Source of the DNA: Leadbetterella lacustris
GTDB taxonomy: Bacteria; Bacteroidota; Bacteroidia; Cytophagales; Spirosomataceae
Direction: 5' to 3'
Length of the DNA: 64,000 nt
NCBI GenBank assembly: GCA_965234335.1
Contig: OZ248426.1
Span: 1 to 64,000 of the forward strand
Shown here: positions 17,036 through 26,357 of the stretch, piece after piece
How positions within the stretch are numbered: position 1 is the first letter of the stretch
Layout: each line of letters begins with the position of its first letter
The notes under the pieces: generated by a model
Told to the model about the DNA's origin: nothing
What the model saw: the letters and a program-made list of their open reading frames with translations, nothing else
Database searches by the model: none
Program-made: the position numbers and the translations under genes

Positions 17036-17072
17036 GTTTTTAAAATGATTGTAGACGATTGCTAAATAAAAA

Positions 17073-17107
17073 TTTGCTTTCAATTTGAACAGAAATCGGT
17101 ATTTTTG
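17073..17107 (+). promoter_or_regulatory. Bacteroidota-type promoter of the OmpH gene
   Basis: TTTG (17073-17076), 23 bases, then TATTTTTG (17100-17107), a perfect TAnnTTTG -7 box. The start codon follows 21 bases later. Confidence 0.55.
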
Positions 17108-17128
17108 GGAAATTTAAAAAAAAACTGG

Positions 17129-17746
17129 ATGAAACGAATTATTCTTTCTGCTTTGATAGCACTTTCTATAAATTTTGTAAATGCACAAACTAAAAAACCA
17201 GCAGCTAAAGCTCCGGCAAAATCTGCAACAGCAAAACCTGGAGTTGTCCCAAAAATAGGTTATATCTTCGAGGATTATATTTTTGAAAACTACAAGGAAG
17301 TTAAAAAACTAGATGAAGATTTAAAGAAGAAACAAGAGTCTTATCAGGAGGGTTATAGCAAAATTACAAATGAGTACCAAAATTTATATGCTGAATATCA
17401 GGCTTCTATGAAGAATTTGGACTCCATGACTACCGAAAAGCTAAATGAAAAACTCAAGAAGGTGCAAGTGGTGAAATCGGCATCAGAGAATTTCCAAAGG
17501 GAGGCGGAAAAGGAACTTCAGCAGTTTACCGGCGATGGCGTGGTGAGAATTAAAACAAATATAAAAATTGCTGCGGAGGCAGTGGCCAAAGAAAAAGGAT
17601 TTAAATATGTTTTTACGAGAAATAAATCTGACGGCCCGATGACCTCCAATCGAGTAGTTTTATACGCTGGAGATAAAGGGCTTGGCAATATTTCTGATGC
17701 TGTTTTGATAAAACTTGGTAGTCCAGCAATTGCCAATAAAAAATAA
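17129..17746 (+). CDS. OmpH/Skp family periplasmic chaperone
   Basis: I take the ATG at 17129 (205 residues) because it starts the signal peptide (MKRIILSALIALSINFVNAQ). An Ala/Lys/Pro-rich linker (~21-45) precedes the OmpH region: IGYIFEDYIFENYKEVKKL, a long coiled coil from ~65 to ~125, and the closing KEKGFKYVFTRN strand. OmpH/Skp trimers hold unfolded outer-membrane proteins in the periplasm with their helical arms. The family call is strong. A promoter of Bacteroidota type lies immediately upstream. The gene is the only intact one between two decayed stretches. Confidence 0.88.
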   Translation: MKRIILSALIALSINFVNAQTKKPAAKAPAKSATAKPGVVPKIGYIFEDYIFENYKEVKKLDEDLKKKQESYQEGYSKITNEYQNLYAEYQASMKNLDSMTTEKLNEKLKKVQVVKSASENFQREAEKELQQFTGDGVVRIKTNIKIAAEAVAKEKGFKYVFTRNKSDGPMTSNRVVLYAGDKGLGNISDAVLIKLGSPAIANKK

Positions 17747-18151
17747 TTTTTAAGGCCAAGAATTATTTCTATTATCACCAATCTCTCTGTTGCCTTGGCC
17801 ATGAATATCATAATAGTTTGTCTTATATCTCTTATGCCGAGTTTTTGGATCGTGCTTTGGGTCAAAGCCTTACAGAATTCAAAGACTCTATTTCGTCGAT
17901 AAAAATCAGATGACTTTGCCGTTTTTGGTTGTGGAATTTTTGTTGCTTTAGGGTAGGTTTGTGTACAAGCTAGTACCTTTTTGCCGGGTAGTATCAACGA
18001 AATATGCTCCCTTAAAGAAATAGCAATTCAATTTTTTGATTTTGTATTTTGCAATAAATGTAAGCAACAAAATGAAACATGAATTACTAAGATTTTGAAC
18101 ATTTCGAGAAATGATTATTTCTTATCGTCTAGGTGAACGTGGTATTCATTT
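17747..18151 (+). other. Probably decayed coding DNA, not identified
   Basis: Plus-strand frames read protein-like segments (YYHQSLCCLGHEYHNSLSYI, AEFLDRALGQSLTEFKDSI, then after a frame change DDFAVFGCGIFVALG and ASTFLPGSINEI) interrupted by stops. No family was recognised. The end of the stretch (about 18068-18135) matches 38294-38365 base for base over long runs, a dispersed repeat. Confidence 0.4.
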
Positions 18152-18181
18152 AAAAAAAAGGGAGAATCATATAATTCTCCC
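18152..18181 (-). terminator. Terminator of the TonB-dependent receptor gene
   Basis: GGGAGAAT (18160-18167) pairs with ATTCTCCC (18174-18181) around a 6-base loop. On the minus strand eight Ts follow. It lies 10 bases past the stop codon. Confidence 0.8.
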
Positions 18182-18191
18182 TTGATAGGTT

Positions 18192-20621
18192 TTAAAATTT
18201 AATTCCACCCGAAACATAGAATGTACGACCATCTGCTGGCATAAGCCCTGGGCCAGGATAACCGCCTGCTCTACGGGTAAAGTAACGTTCATCGCTTAGA
18301 TTATTTATTCCTGCCTTCAGATTATAGTGTTTCAAGAATTTGAAACTTGCTGATAAATCTTGTACCACATAGCCTGGAATCACCCCTGTTGTAGCAGCAG
18401 CGTTGGCCGTTTCGGTGTTCGATGCATCAGCATAGGCTTTTCCAATATCGCTGAGTTGCCAAGTGATAGAGAATCCTTTTTTATTATACGTAATACCATA
18501 ACGATTGATTTTTCGAGGGGCATTCTCTACTCTTTTTCCTGAAAGATTTCCTTCTACCACTTGTCCATTTACTACTGAGGTAGTTTTAAAATTCCGATAG
18601 GTAGCATCAATATAGGCGATAGATGCAAACATACTCACGGAACCGAATTTAGACTTTTTGAAAAAAGCCGTTATGGGGTCAAATTCCACATAGCCTTCAA
18701 AACCCTGACTAATAGACTGCCCTAGGTTTGTACGGAATTGGTACCTTTGGTTGGCAGAATTGGTTTGGGTGATTGTGCCAACACGATTATTGTAATTTAC
18801 AAAAAAGTAGTCCACGTCAAAATTTAGGTAATTTCTTATTTTTCCTCTGTAACCAAAATCAAAATTATATCCACGAGCATCTTGGAGGTTTTCATCTATC
18901 ACATCGGTGGTAGCCGGAGGCGTTAGGTCTGAGATCAAGACAGGGCGGTAGGCTTGTGAAATATTGCTGTAAAATTCAGATTGTGGGGTAATATGGTATT
19001 CGAGACCACCACCGAAAATCATAAAATTACGGTTACGGGTAATGTTGTTTAGTAATACTGGATTTCCGTTGGTGATAGCAAATTGGCCTTCCATGACAGA
19101 ACTTATATTTTCTACTCTTGCCCCGGTTGTAAACAATAGTTTTTTGTTGAACCTAAAAATATTCTCGACAAATGCCGCTTGATTTATATTTGTAAAGTCT
19201 AAGTCTCTGGGGTAAACTCCTTCTGAAAGATCGAAGTCCATTTGAGTTCCATTGCTACCTCGTCCCAGTTGTTTTCTATCTATGTGCCCATGGAAATAGC
19301 GTAGACCAGAGGCTAAAGTATTTTCTTTTCCTAGAAATTTATAATCAGTCAAAAGTCTAAGTTCAGAACCAAATGTAGTATATAAATCTCTATCTACTTG
19401 GCGGAACGACGTTAGATTATCGGCCTCAGTTATTGGTCTTACATTGCCTACACTATTTCGCTCGGCGATAGTAGAAAATGCTTTTAAGCTAAGTTTTGTT
19501 CTAGGACTAAAAATATATTCTGCGTTTACGCTAGGAATGAACCAAGGGGTGCTAAACCAGTTTCTCGAACGCAAACCTTGGCGAGCATCTTGTGCAAACT
19601 GTGCATCGGTCAATCCCCCAGCTTGTTGAATTTCTGTCATCATATAGGTGGCCTCTACGCCCACTTTTAGTTTATTAGATATTGCATAGCTCAGTTCAAG
19701 GTGAGCATGATCGGTGTTGAATTGACTATGTTCACGCCATCCGTTCCCCATCCGCTTTTGGTAGTAAGCAGTGTAACTCAGTCGCCCTTCCGTACCTCCG
19801 ACATAATTAAAAGTACTGAAAAGTCCATTACTACCCGTAGTGTTTTGAGATTCAACTGTAAAACGAGTGGAAATATCTGGTTTGCGGATCACGAAATTCA
19901 TCAAACCACCAAACTGAGATCCATATTGTAATGAAGAAGCACCACGCACAATTTCGATTCTATCCACAACTTCCATTGGTGGTGTATAATATGCCTCTGG
20001 ATAGCCCATTGGGTCAGGAGTGATATCGTAGCCGTTCATGCGTGTATTGAATTCCCAAGAGCGATTAGGACTTAAACCTCGAGAGGCTACGCCTAGTTGT
20101 ACTCCTGAGCCATCGTTTTCCCAAACCGAAATGCCAGGTGTTCTGCTAAATATCTGACGGCTATTGTTCATCGCCAAGTTGGCATTGATATTATCTATTT
20201 TGATTACCTCGTTCTTTTTAGTTGCATTTATAGAGTAACCATCTACTTCTGCCAAATGCTCATTTCCTCTGACCCCTCGTCTCGCTACTATTTGAATATC
20301 CTTAAGGGTGTATGTCTCATTTTCTAGTTCAAAATCAATTGTTCTTGTTTCACTATCCAACAGTTTAACATTGATTTCATTCGTTTTTAAGCCAATAATT
20401 GAAACAACCATTGTATAATCACCCGCATTAAGTCCTTTGATTATATACTCCCCATTATTGTTCGTTTGAACCCCTCTAACGGTTCCTTTTAGCGAAATAT
20501 TTGCACCAACCAGCACTTGTTTTGAATTGTCTGTGACCTTTCCAACGAGGGTCGATTTTTGTGAAAAACCTGCTAAGTGAAGGACTGAGAACAGTACAAT
20601 TGTAAAAATCCGTGAAAACAT
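18192..20621 (-). CDS. TonB-dependent receptor, probable ferric-siderophore/citrate uptake
   Basis: I take the start at Met16 of the longest frame (20621), giving 809 residues and a clean signal peptide (MFSRIFTIVLFSVLHLAGFSQ). A CarboxypepD_reg-like domain follows (KVTDNSKQVLVGANISLKG, ~25-110), then the plug with EVVDRIEIVRGASSLQYGSQ and a 22-strand barrel ending YVSGGIKF. The plug resembles FecA-type receptors. Three 20-bp Fur-like boxes (20641-20732) lie directly upstream; the first overlaps the longer reading frame, which supports the shorter start. Iron-chelate uptake is therefore likely; the ligand is not known. Confidence 0.87.
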   Translation of the reverse strand: MFSRIFTIVLFSVLHLAGFSQKSTLVGKVTDNSKQVLVGANISLKGTVRGVQTNNNGEYIIKGLNAGDYTMVVSIIGLKTNEINVKLLDSETRTIDFELENETYTLKDIQIVARRGVRGNEHLAEVDGYSINATKKNEVIKIDNINANLAMNNSRQIFSRTPGISVWENDGSGVQLGVASRGLSPNRSWEFNTRMNGYDITPDPMGYPEAYYTPPMEVVDRIEIVRGASSLQYGSQFGGLMNFVIRKPDISTRFTVESQNTTGSNGLFSTFNYVGGTEGRLSYTAYYQKRMGNGWREHSQFNTDHAHLELSYAISNKLKVGVEATYMMTEIQQAGGLTDAQFAQDARQGLRSRNWFSTPWFIPSVNAEYIFSPRTKLSLKAFSTIAERNSVGNVRPITEADNLTSFRQVDRDLYTTFGSELRLLTDYKFLGKENTLASGLRYFHGHIDRKQLGRGSNGTQMDFDLSEGVYPRDLDFTNINQAAFVENIFRFNKKLLFTTGARVENISSVMEGQFAITNGNPVLLNNITRNRNFMIFGGGLEYHITPQSEFYSNISQAYRPVLISDLTPPATTDVIDENLQDARGYNFDFGYRGKIRNYLNFDVDYFFVNYNNRVGTITQTNSANQRYQFRTNLGQSISQGFEGYVEFDPITAFFKKSKFGSVSMFASIAYIDATYRNFKTTSVVNGQVVEGNLSGKRVENAPRKINRYGITYNKKGFSITWQLSDIGKAYADASNTETANAAATTGVIPGYVVQDLSASFKFLKHYNLKAGINNLSDERYFTRRAGGYPGPGLMPADGRTFYVSGGIKF

Positions 20622-20640
20622 GATATTATCTTTATTTTTG

Positions 20641-20732
20641 TTTAGACTCATTATAAATAACGTCACAAAAGTAAAGTTAGATTAGAATCATTCCAAATAA
20701 TTTCTATTTTTATTTAGAATAATTTTAAATAA
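20641..20732 (-). promoter_or_regulatory. Three direct copies of a Fur-like box
   Basis: TTTAGACTCATTATAAATAA (20641), ATTAGAATCATTCCAAATAA (20681) and TTTAGAATAATTTTAAATAA (20713) align base for base with consensus TTTAGAATcATTnnAAATAA. The last is part of a TTATTTA-N9-TAAATAA inverted repeat. The pattern is close to the GATAATGATAATCATTATC type of Fur site. All three lie within 115 bases of the receptor start. Confidence 0.65.
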
Positions 20733-20893
20733 TGATCATGGAGAAGATTTTTTTAATGAATTTTTCATATTTAAACATTGGGTTAGGATATTGAGCTCAG
20801 TTCTTTTAAATTTTTGGAAGAAATTCCTCAAATATTTCATGCAAAAAATAGAATCAACTAATTTTAAACTTTTGAAAGCCAATTGAACCCAAA

Positions 20894-22282
20894 ATGAAAT
20901 TTAAACTGCTATCTGCGATCTTGTTATTTTCTATTTCGTCATTTGCCAATCTTATCCTTCCTGATTTTTTCGGTTCTGGCATGGTTTTACAACAAAACTC
21001 CAAGGTGAAAATTTGGGGATCGGGCAAAACAAGCGAGCCTATTATCATCATTACGTCTTGGAATCAAAAAAAATATACGTCTAAGGTTGATGTTTATGGA
21101 AAATGGACCATGGAAATAGAAACCCCGATTTATGGTGGCCCTTACGAGATAAAAATAAGTGGCTACAATGAAATAGTTCTGAAGGATATTCTGATAGGAG
21201 AAGTTTGGGTGGTTTCTGGCCAAAGTAATATGGAATGGAGTGCAGCCTCGGGCATCGATAACGCTGAAACGGAAGTTCAAAAAGCAAATTTTCCAGAGTT
21301 AAGATTGTTTACAGTTAATCACGCCACAGCAAGTTCGCCCCAAAACAATCTTTCTGGCGATTGGAAAGTCTGCACACCCGAATCTATGAGAAATTTTAGT
21401 GCAATTGGCTACTATTTTGCCAAGCATATTTATGAGAATATCCAAGTTCCGGTAGGCATTATCAATACTTCCTGGGGAGGTACTCCTGCGGAGGCTTGGA
21501 CACCCGAAGAGAGCATTAAAGCAGATGCTGTTCTATACAAAGATGCGTTGGGCTTAAAAGAGGTGCCTTGGGGTCCAGTAAAAACATCAGTAATATACAA
21601 TGCAATGGTAGCTCCGCTTGCAGGCTTGAAAATCAAAGGATTTCTGTGGTATCAGGGTGAGTCAAATGTATCTAATGCAGCTCATTATGATAAATTGCTT
21701 AATACGCTTATCAACAGTTGGAGAAAAGCTTGGGGCGAGGAGTTACCTTTTTATTATGTTCAAATTGCTCCTTATAAATATGGTAATCAGGAAGAAGGAG
21801 TTATATTGAGAAATGCACAGAGAATGGCAGAAAGTACTTCAAAAACTGCTATGGTGACGATTTCGGATATTGGAAACATTCATGATATTCATCCAAAAAA
21901 CAAAAAGGACGTGGGAGAACGCTTGGGCAATGTGGCTTTGAAAAACCTATACAGTGCCTACAAGGGAGATATCTCTGGACCCAAACTGTTGCTTTATGAG
22001 TCTAAAAAAGGACAAATCACCTTGTTTTTTGATACACAAGAACTGAAATGCGACAAGAACTGCATGAATAACTTTGAAATAGCTGATACCTCTGGAGAAT
22101 TCAGAAAGGCCAATATCAGCATAAAAAGCAATACGATAGTTTTGACAAATTTAAAGATTTCCTACCCAGTTTTTGCAAGATTTGAATGGAACAATACCAC
22201 AGAAGCAAGTCTAAAAAATAGTAAAGGACTACCGGCATCGGCATTTATCACAGACAATTGGTGGCAGTTTAAGAATTATTGA
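20894..22282 (+). CDS. Sialate O-acetylesterase family SGNH hydrolase, secreted
   Basis: A 462-residue protein with a signal peptide (to SSFA, ~19). It opens with LPDFFGSGMVLQQNSKVKIW, the N-terminal beta domain of the family. The catalytic serine motif VSGQSNMEW is near residue 110, WYQGESN follows, and the Asp-x-x-His pair is in ISDIGNIHDIHPKNKKDVGERL-like sequence. The family removes O-acetyl groups from sialic acids or plant polysaccharides such as xylan. It is monocistronic and convergent with tauE. The real substrate cannot be told, but the motifs are complete. Confidence 0.9.
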   Translation: MKFKLLSAILLFSISSFANLILPDFFGSGMVLQQNSKVKIWGSGKTSEPIIIITSWNQKKYTSKVDVYGKWTMEIETPIYGGPYEIKISGYNEIVLKDILIGEVWVVSGQSNMEWSAASGIDNAETEVQKANFPELRLFTVNHATASSPQNNLSGDWKVCTPESMRNFSAIGYYFAKHIYENIQVPVGIINTSWGGTPAEAWTPEESIKADAVLYKDALGLKEVPWGPVKTSVIYNAMVAPLAGLKIKGFLWYQGESNVSNAAHYDKLLNTLINSWRKAWGEELPFYYVQIAPYKYGNQEEGVILRNAQRMAESTSKTAMVTISDIGNIHDIHPKNKKDVGERLGNVALKNLYSAYKGDISGPKLLLYESKKGQITLFFDTQELKCDKNCMNNFEIADTSGEFRKANISIKSNTIVLTNLKISYPVFARFEWNNTTEASLKNSKGLPASAFITDNWWQFKNY

Positions 22283-22290
22283 ATTGAAGT

Positions 22291-23070
22291 TTAAACAAAG
22301 AATTTAATAGCCGAAGCTGCCACAATAACAATCAATAGTCTGTATATCCAAAGGTTGGCATTGGGTATTTTTACAATGTACTTTACGCCAATCCATGCTC
22401 CAAGTGCTTGAAAAATGCCCATAAGCAAGCCGTAGCCGTAGTGAACTTTGCCGTAGTACATAAATAAAGCCAATGCAGGAGCAGTAAATGCCAGCACCAA
22501 AGCTAGTTTAAGTCCATTGCTTTGGGTCAAGCTGTATTTAGAAATCAATACCAACCCTGCCAATAGGAAAAAGCCAACTCCAGCTTGGAGAAAACCTCCG
22601 TAAATGCCTATCAAAAAGAATGTTATAAATGTACCGATGTTTTTGTTTTCGGCTTTGGTGAGTTTGTCTTCTATTAGCCATCTTTCAGGCTTGAAAAGCA
22701 AAACAATGAGCATAAAAACCATCAAACCGCCAATGGTGTAGTTCATGGTTTTTTCGTCTATATCTACCGCAATTTTTGAACCTAAAATGGCTCCCAAAAC
22801 TGAAGGAATAATGAGCCAAAGCGACCCTTTAAACACTTCGGGCTTTGATTGGGCATATTTGCCAGTGGCTACCACACTTTGAAGAAAAACGCCGATGCGG
22901 TTACTGGCATTGGCTATGGAAGGCGACAAATCGCACATAAAAATAAAGACCGGCAAAGTAATGAGTGAGCCACTTCCAGCGATGGTATTTATGATACCCG
23001 TTAATGTGCCCACTATCACAAATGTTAAAAATTCCCAGATGTTGAGGTCTAATTGGAAGTATTCAGGCAT
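22291..23070 (-). CDS. Sulfite exporter TauE/SafE family permease
   Basis: A 259-residue polytopic protein with about eight membrane segments arranged as two repeats. The first repeat has VGTLTGIINTIAGSGSLITLPVF and the second has IGIYGGFLQAGVGFFLLAG, the paired glycine-rich signatures of TauE/SafE. Members export or import small organosulfur anions such as sulfoacetate or sulfite. The start follows the PIN toxin stop with a one-base gap, so the two are probably on one transcript. The substrate is unknown. Confidence 0.88.
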   Translation of the reverse strand: MPEYFQLDLNIWEFLTFVIVGTLTGIINTIAGSGSLITLPVFIFMCDLSPSIANASNRIGVFLQSVVATGKYAQSKPEVFKGSLWLIIPSVLGAILGSKIAVDIDEKTMNYTIGGLMVFMLIVLLFKPERWLIEDKLTKAENKNIGTFITFFLIGIYGGFLQAGVGFFLLAGLVLISKYSLTQSNGLKLALVLAFTAPALALFMYYGKVHYGYGLLMGIFQALGAWIGVKYIVKIPNANLWIYRLLIVIVAASAIKFFV

Positions 23071-23071
23071 A

Positions 23072-23488
23072 TCAAGATATTGTTTTTAGAAAATTTTCAG
23101 GAGTAATTACTACAAGTTTACTTTTTTTGTAGTCAGTGGTATTTCTGGTAATTATAATTTCTATGTCATTTGAGTTTTGGGCGGAAAAATTTTGAAGGGC
23201 CTTTTCAAAATCATTAAAATTTGATTCCAAAGCATCTAAAATGGCTTTTTTATCTGTAGTTACCACTTCTAAAATTTGCATTATTTTCTTGAGATGCACT
23301 ATAACGTTTTCATGAGTTGTAGTTTTCCTCAATAAATAATAAATATTACTTAAAATTATAGCTGTTATATAGCCTTTTAAGTGTTGATTATAGCACATAT
23401 TAAGTATTTCAGCGGAAGTATCAGAGAAGGGTTTTCTATCAAACAGAAAATCAAGAATTACATCCGAATCAATAATTACTTTTTTCAT
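23072..23488 (-). CDS. PIN domain toxin (VapC-like)
   Basis: A 138-residue PIN protein. It opens with VIIDSDVILDFLFDRKPF (first catalytic Asp), has DFEKALQNFSA in the middle and ends IITRNTTDYKKSKL (late Asp/Asn). These are the acidic residues of PIN endoribonucleases, which as VapC-type toxins cut specific RNAs. Its start overlaps the stop of the upstream antitoxin by four bases (ATGA). That antitoxin has a nonsense codon, so the toxin may be unneutralised, silent, or controlled by the related pair at 38 kb. Toxin length and motifs match the paralogue at 38383. Confidence 0.85.
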   Translation of the reverse strand: MKKVIIDSDVILDFLFDRKPFSDTSAEILNMCYNQHLKGYITAIILSNIYYLLRKTTTHENVIVHLKKIMQILEVVTTDKKAILDALESNFNDFEKALQNFSAQNSNDIEIIITRNTTDYKKSKLVVITPENFLKTIS

Positions 23489-23733
23489 GAATATTTATCC
23501 GATAAAGCTTTGGACAACTCGTCCTTATAATCAAAGTTTTCATCCACTTGAAAGGTGCCCTGCAACGATTTTACAAATGGCGAAATAGTTTGTGCTTTTG
23601 GTGGTATATCATGGGTAACAATTCGAAGATAGTATTCTTCCAATTTCGAAATACTTGAGCCATTTTTTTAGGTATAAATTTTCGCTTTTTCAATTACAGA
23701 TTCATCAATAGTAAGCGTTAATTTGGTACTCAT
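23485..23733 (-). pseudogene. DUF6364 antitoxin with an in-frame TAA
   Basis: Reading from the ATG at 23733 gives MSTKLTLTIDESVIEKAKIY, a Thr and then TAA at codon 22, and then the same frame continues with KNGSSISKLEEYYLRI and VDENFDYKDELSKALSDKYS. It aligns along its whole length with the intact antitoxin at 38054, which reads a Lys/Ala-rich stretch where the stop lies. One base change would restore it. The end overlaps the PIN start. Promoter and operator-like palindromes are preserved at 23751-23792. Confidence 0.88.
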
Positions 23734-23750
23734 TTCTATTAAATTTTACA

Positions 23751-23792
23751 CAAATATAGAATACGTATTAAAAAACAAAAACAGATACGTGT
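23751..23792 (-). promoter_or_regulatory. Promoter and palindromic boxes of the first PIN locus
   Basis: On the minus strand: TTTG (23776-23779), 17 bases, TATATTTG (23751-23758), a full Bacteroidota promoter. The perfect palindrome ATACGTAT (23761-23768) sits between the two boxes, and ATACGTGT lies at 23785-23792. Similar boxes precede the second PIN locus. Confidence 0.65.
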
Positions 23793-23797
23793 AAAAA

Positions 23798-26164
23798 TTA
23801 CTGTTTTAATCGATAACTGAATGTTAGATTTATTTGTCTTGGTCTAAACTGACGGTTACTAACTGTGTAAAATCCTGGGCCTTGGTTGATCGTACGCATC
23901 CAACGGGTGTTGAAAATGTCTAGAACCGTAAAGTTTACGGATCCTTTTTTCTTCAGGATATCTTTTTTGAGTGAGTAGTCGAAGAAGTATATTGCTTTTC
24001 TGCTCCCTTGGGCAGTTTTTTGGGCTGCTTCATAATTGAATCTCAACTGCATGTCAAAGCCATTTTTAAGCGTAAATCTTGATGTTTGTCTCGCAAACCA
24101 CGAGTTAGTTTCGGCCACATATTGTTCATTGATGTTAGAGCCGTCAATATCGGCGTGGAAAAGGTTGAAATTCAGGTCCATTTTCCACCATTTTGTGAGT
24201 TTGTAGTTACTCGTGAAATCTATTCCATAAGATTTTTCTGAATTGAGGTTTTCTGGCAATGAGGTTGAAAATCCTTGGCTATCCACACTCCTTATGTTTG
24301 AAATAAAATCTAAGGAGTTTCTATAAAAAACAGAGGTAGTAATGGCTCCTTTTTCGAAGTTTTTGAGATGCCCAATTTCTAGCACATCACTAAATTCAGG
24401 ATTGAGGTTTGGATTTCCACTAGAGAAGTTTCTACTATCAGACAAGGTCATGAATGGGCTGAGGTCGTTGTAAACAGGTCTTCTAATTCTACGGCTGTAA
24501 CTCAACTGCAGTGAATTGTCGCTGTCAAGTGCATAAGTAAAATGGGCACTCGGGAAAAGATTGAAGTATTTTCTTGGATTTACCTCGTTGGTTTTTTGTA
24601 GGGTAGTGGTCACACTGGTCCATTCAGACCTGAGTCCAAGTTGGTAACTAATTTTTTTTGATTTGTTTGACACAATTCCATAGGCTGCCGAAATGTCTTC
24701 ATCGTAAATGAAATAGTTGTCTAGCCAGTCGATGGGTACATTTTTCCCGTCGATAACGTCATTCACCACAAAATCATTCACCATGTTTCTGAGCGAGGTC
24801 CTTGCTCCAAATTCCATTTTGCCTTCTTTAGAAAATGGCTGAACATAATCCAACTGAAAAAGATATTGCTTCTCAAATTCATCATTTATTGAGGTTTGCA
24901 AAAGCGTATTTTTTAGGTCCACTCCGCCGTTTGGTAAAACAGCAGTTTGGCTAAACGTTTGGTCGGAGTTTTCGAAATGGTCCAGAAACCTAAACTGACC
25001 AACAAGCTCTTGGCCTTTTCTGCTGAAAGTCCTCTTGTAATTCAATACATACTCCGAAAGTGGCTCTCTTTCAACCTCATCTTGAATTCTGGTAATAGAG
25101 CCAAGCGGATTGTTTTGTGTATTTAAGAAGTCATTATAAATGTTTTTGGTATACCTTATTCCGCCTGCTCTGCTGTACATATAGGAACCCGTAAGGATAC
25201 TTTTCTCTGAAAAATAGTAGTCGATACCTGCTCGGATGTTGTTGTCTAAACCCGAAACATCGCCAGTATTGTCCTGCTGGAGTATTTTGAGGGTATCGCC
25301 AGCGGTTACCTCTTGGTACATATCACCGCGGTAGGGATTCCATCTGTAAGCCAAGCCGTAGTTTACAAAAAAGTTGACTTTTCTGTGGCGGTAATTGACA
25401 TTTGCCGCAAATCCATAATTATCAGGAACGCCCCCGATGAGTTCAAACGAGCCATTAAAACCTTGTCTTGAGTCTTTTTTAAGTATAATATTGATGATTC
25501 CAGATTGCCCTTCGGCTTCATATCTAGCTGACGGGTTGGTGATTACCTCTACTCGGTCTATCATGCTGGCTTGTAGCTGCCTCAGCCCTGCTCCACCTTT
25601 AAAAGAAACCATACCCGATGGTTTTCCGTCTATCAAAATCCTTACATTATTGCTTCCTCTCAATTTTATTGCTCCATCGGGGTCAACCGTAACCGAAGGG
25701 ATATTCATCAAAATGTCTTGAGCGGATCCGCCAGCATTGGCCAGGTCTTTGCCCACATTAAAAACTCTTTTGTCAAGGGCCAGTTCCATGGAGCTTTTTT
25801 CACCTTGCACTACGAGTTCGTCAAGAGAATTGTCAGACTCACTCAGCGATATTTGCCCTAAATCAAGAATGTTTTCATTAAGGTTTATTTCTGAAGATGT
25901 ATATTTTTTAAATCCTATAAATTCTGTTTCTAAAGTGTATTTTCCAGAGGGGATTTTGAATTCGAACGCTCCGTTTTCATTGGTTACATTTCCCGTTATC
26001 ATTTTTTGATTTTGAAAAACTTTTACACTTGCAAAGCCTAAAGGGGCTTTGCTTTTGGCGTCGATAATTATCCCTTTGAGAGTGCTGCTGATTTGGGCTT
26101 GAGAGATTTGAAAGGTAATAAGTATAACTAAAAGTGTCCCAAAAGATAATCTGAGCTGCTGCAT
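23798..26164 (-). CDS. TonB-dependent receptor/outer-membrane beta-barrel family protein
   Basis: I take the start at Met17 of the longest frame (26164), giving 788 residues with signal peptide MQQLRLSFGTLLVILITFQ (cut after SQAQ). A CarboxypepD_reg-like domain (LKGIIIDAKSKAPLGFASVK) is followed by a short plug (DILMNIPSVTVDPDGAIKLRG and IDRVEVITNPSARYEAEGQSG) and a long barrel of the OMP_b-brl_3 type. The plug form differs from SusC and FecA types, and no SusD partner is nearby. Members are often involved in peptide or metal uptake. The substrate is unknown. Confidence 0.85.
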   Translation of the reverse strand: MQQLRLSFGTLLVILITFQISQAQISSTLKGIIIDAKSKAPLGFASVKVFQNQKMITGNVTNENGAFEFKIPSGKYTLETEFIGFKKYTSSEINLNENILDLGQISLSESDNSLDELVVQGEKSSMELALDKRVFNVGKDLANAGGSAQDILMNIPSVTVDPDGAIKLRGSNNVRILIDGKPSGMVSFKGGAGLRQLQASMIDRVEVITNPSARYEAEGQSGIINIILKKDSRQGFNGSFELIGGVPDNYGFAANVNYRHRKVNFFVNYGLAYRWNPYRGDMYQEVTAGDTLKILQQDNTGDVSGLDNNIRAGIDYYFSEKSILTGSYMYSRAGGIRYTKNIYNDFLNTQNNPLGSITRIQDEVEREPLSEYVLNYKRTFSRKGQELVGQFRFLDHFENSDQTFSQTAVLPNGGVDLKNTLLQTSINDEFEKQYLFQLDYVQPFSKEGKMEFGARTSLRNMVNDFVVNDVIDGKNVPIDWLDNYFIYDEDISAAYGIVSNKSKKISYQLGLRSEWTSVTTTLQKTNEVNPRKYFNLFPSAHFTYALDSDNSLQLSYSRRIRRPVYNDLSPFMTLSDSRNFSSGNPNLNPEFSDVLEIGHLKNFEKGAITTSVFYRNSLDFISNIRSVDSQGFSTSLPENLNSEKSYGIDFTSNYKLTKWWKMDLNFNLFHADIDGSNINEQYVAETNSWFARQTSRFTLKNGFDMQLRFNYEAAQKTAQGSRKAIYFFDYSLKKDILKKKGSVNFTVLDIFNTRWMRTINQGPGFYTVSNRQFRPRQINLTFSYRLKQ

Positions 26165-26357
26165 CTTGAAATGGTTGATTATTGAAAGACAAAGGTACGC
26201 TTTATCAAACATTAATATCCTATGCTAAATCTCCATTTTATAGGTTTTTATCTGTAAAAAGTCACAAAAAATGAATGGTACGATGGTTTGAAAGCCAATT
26301 TTCGAAACTTTATTTGGTGTGCACTTTTGGTGGTTTATGGGAATTGTTGATAAAGCA

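Noticed and set aside
17518..17997. Minus-strand open frame with a VLACT-x-YP string resembling glutamate racemase
   Set aside because: Only a few residues match, the rest shows no racemase pattern, and half of it is antisense to the OmpH gene.
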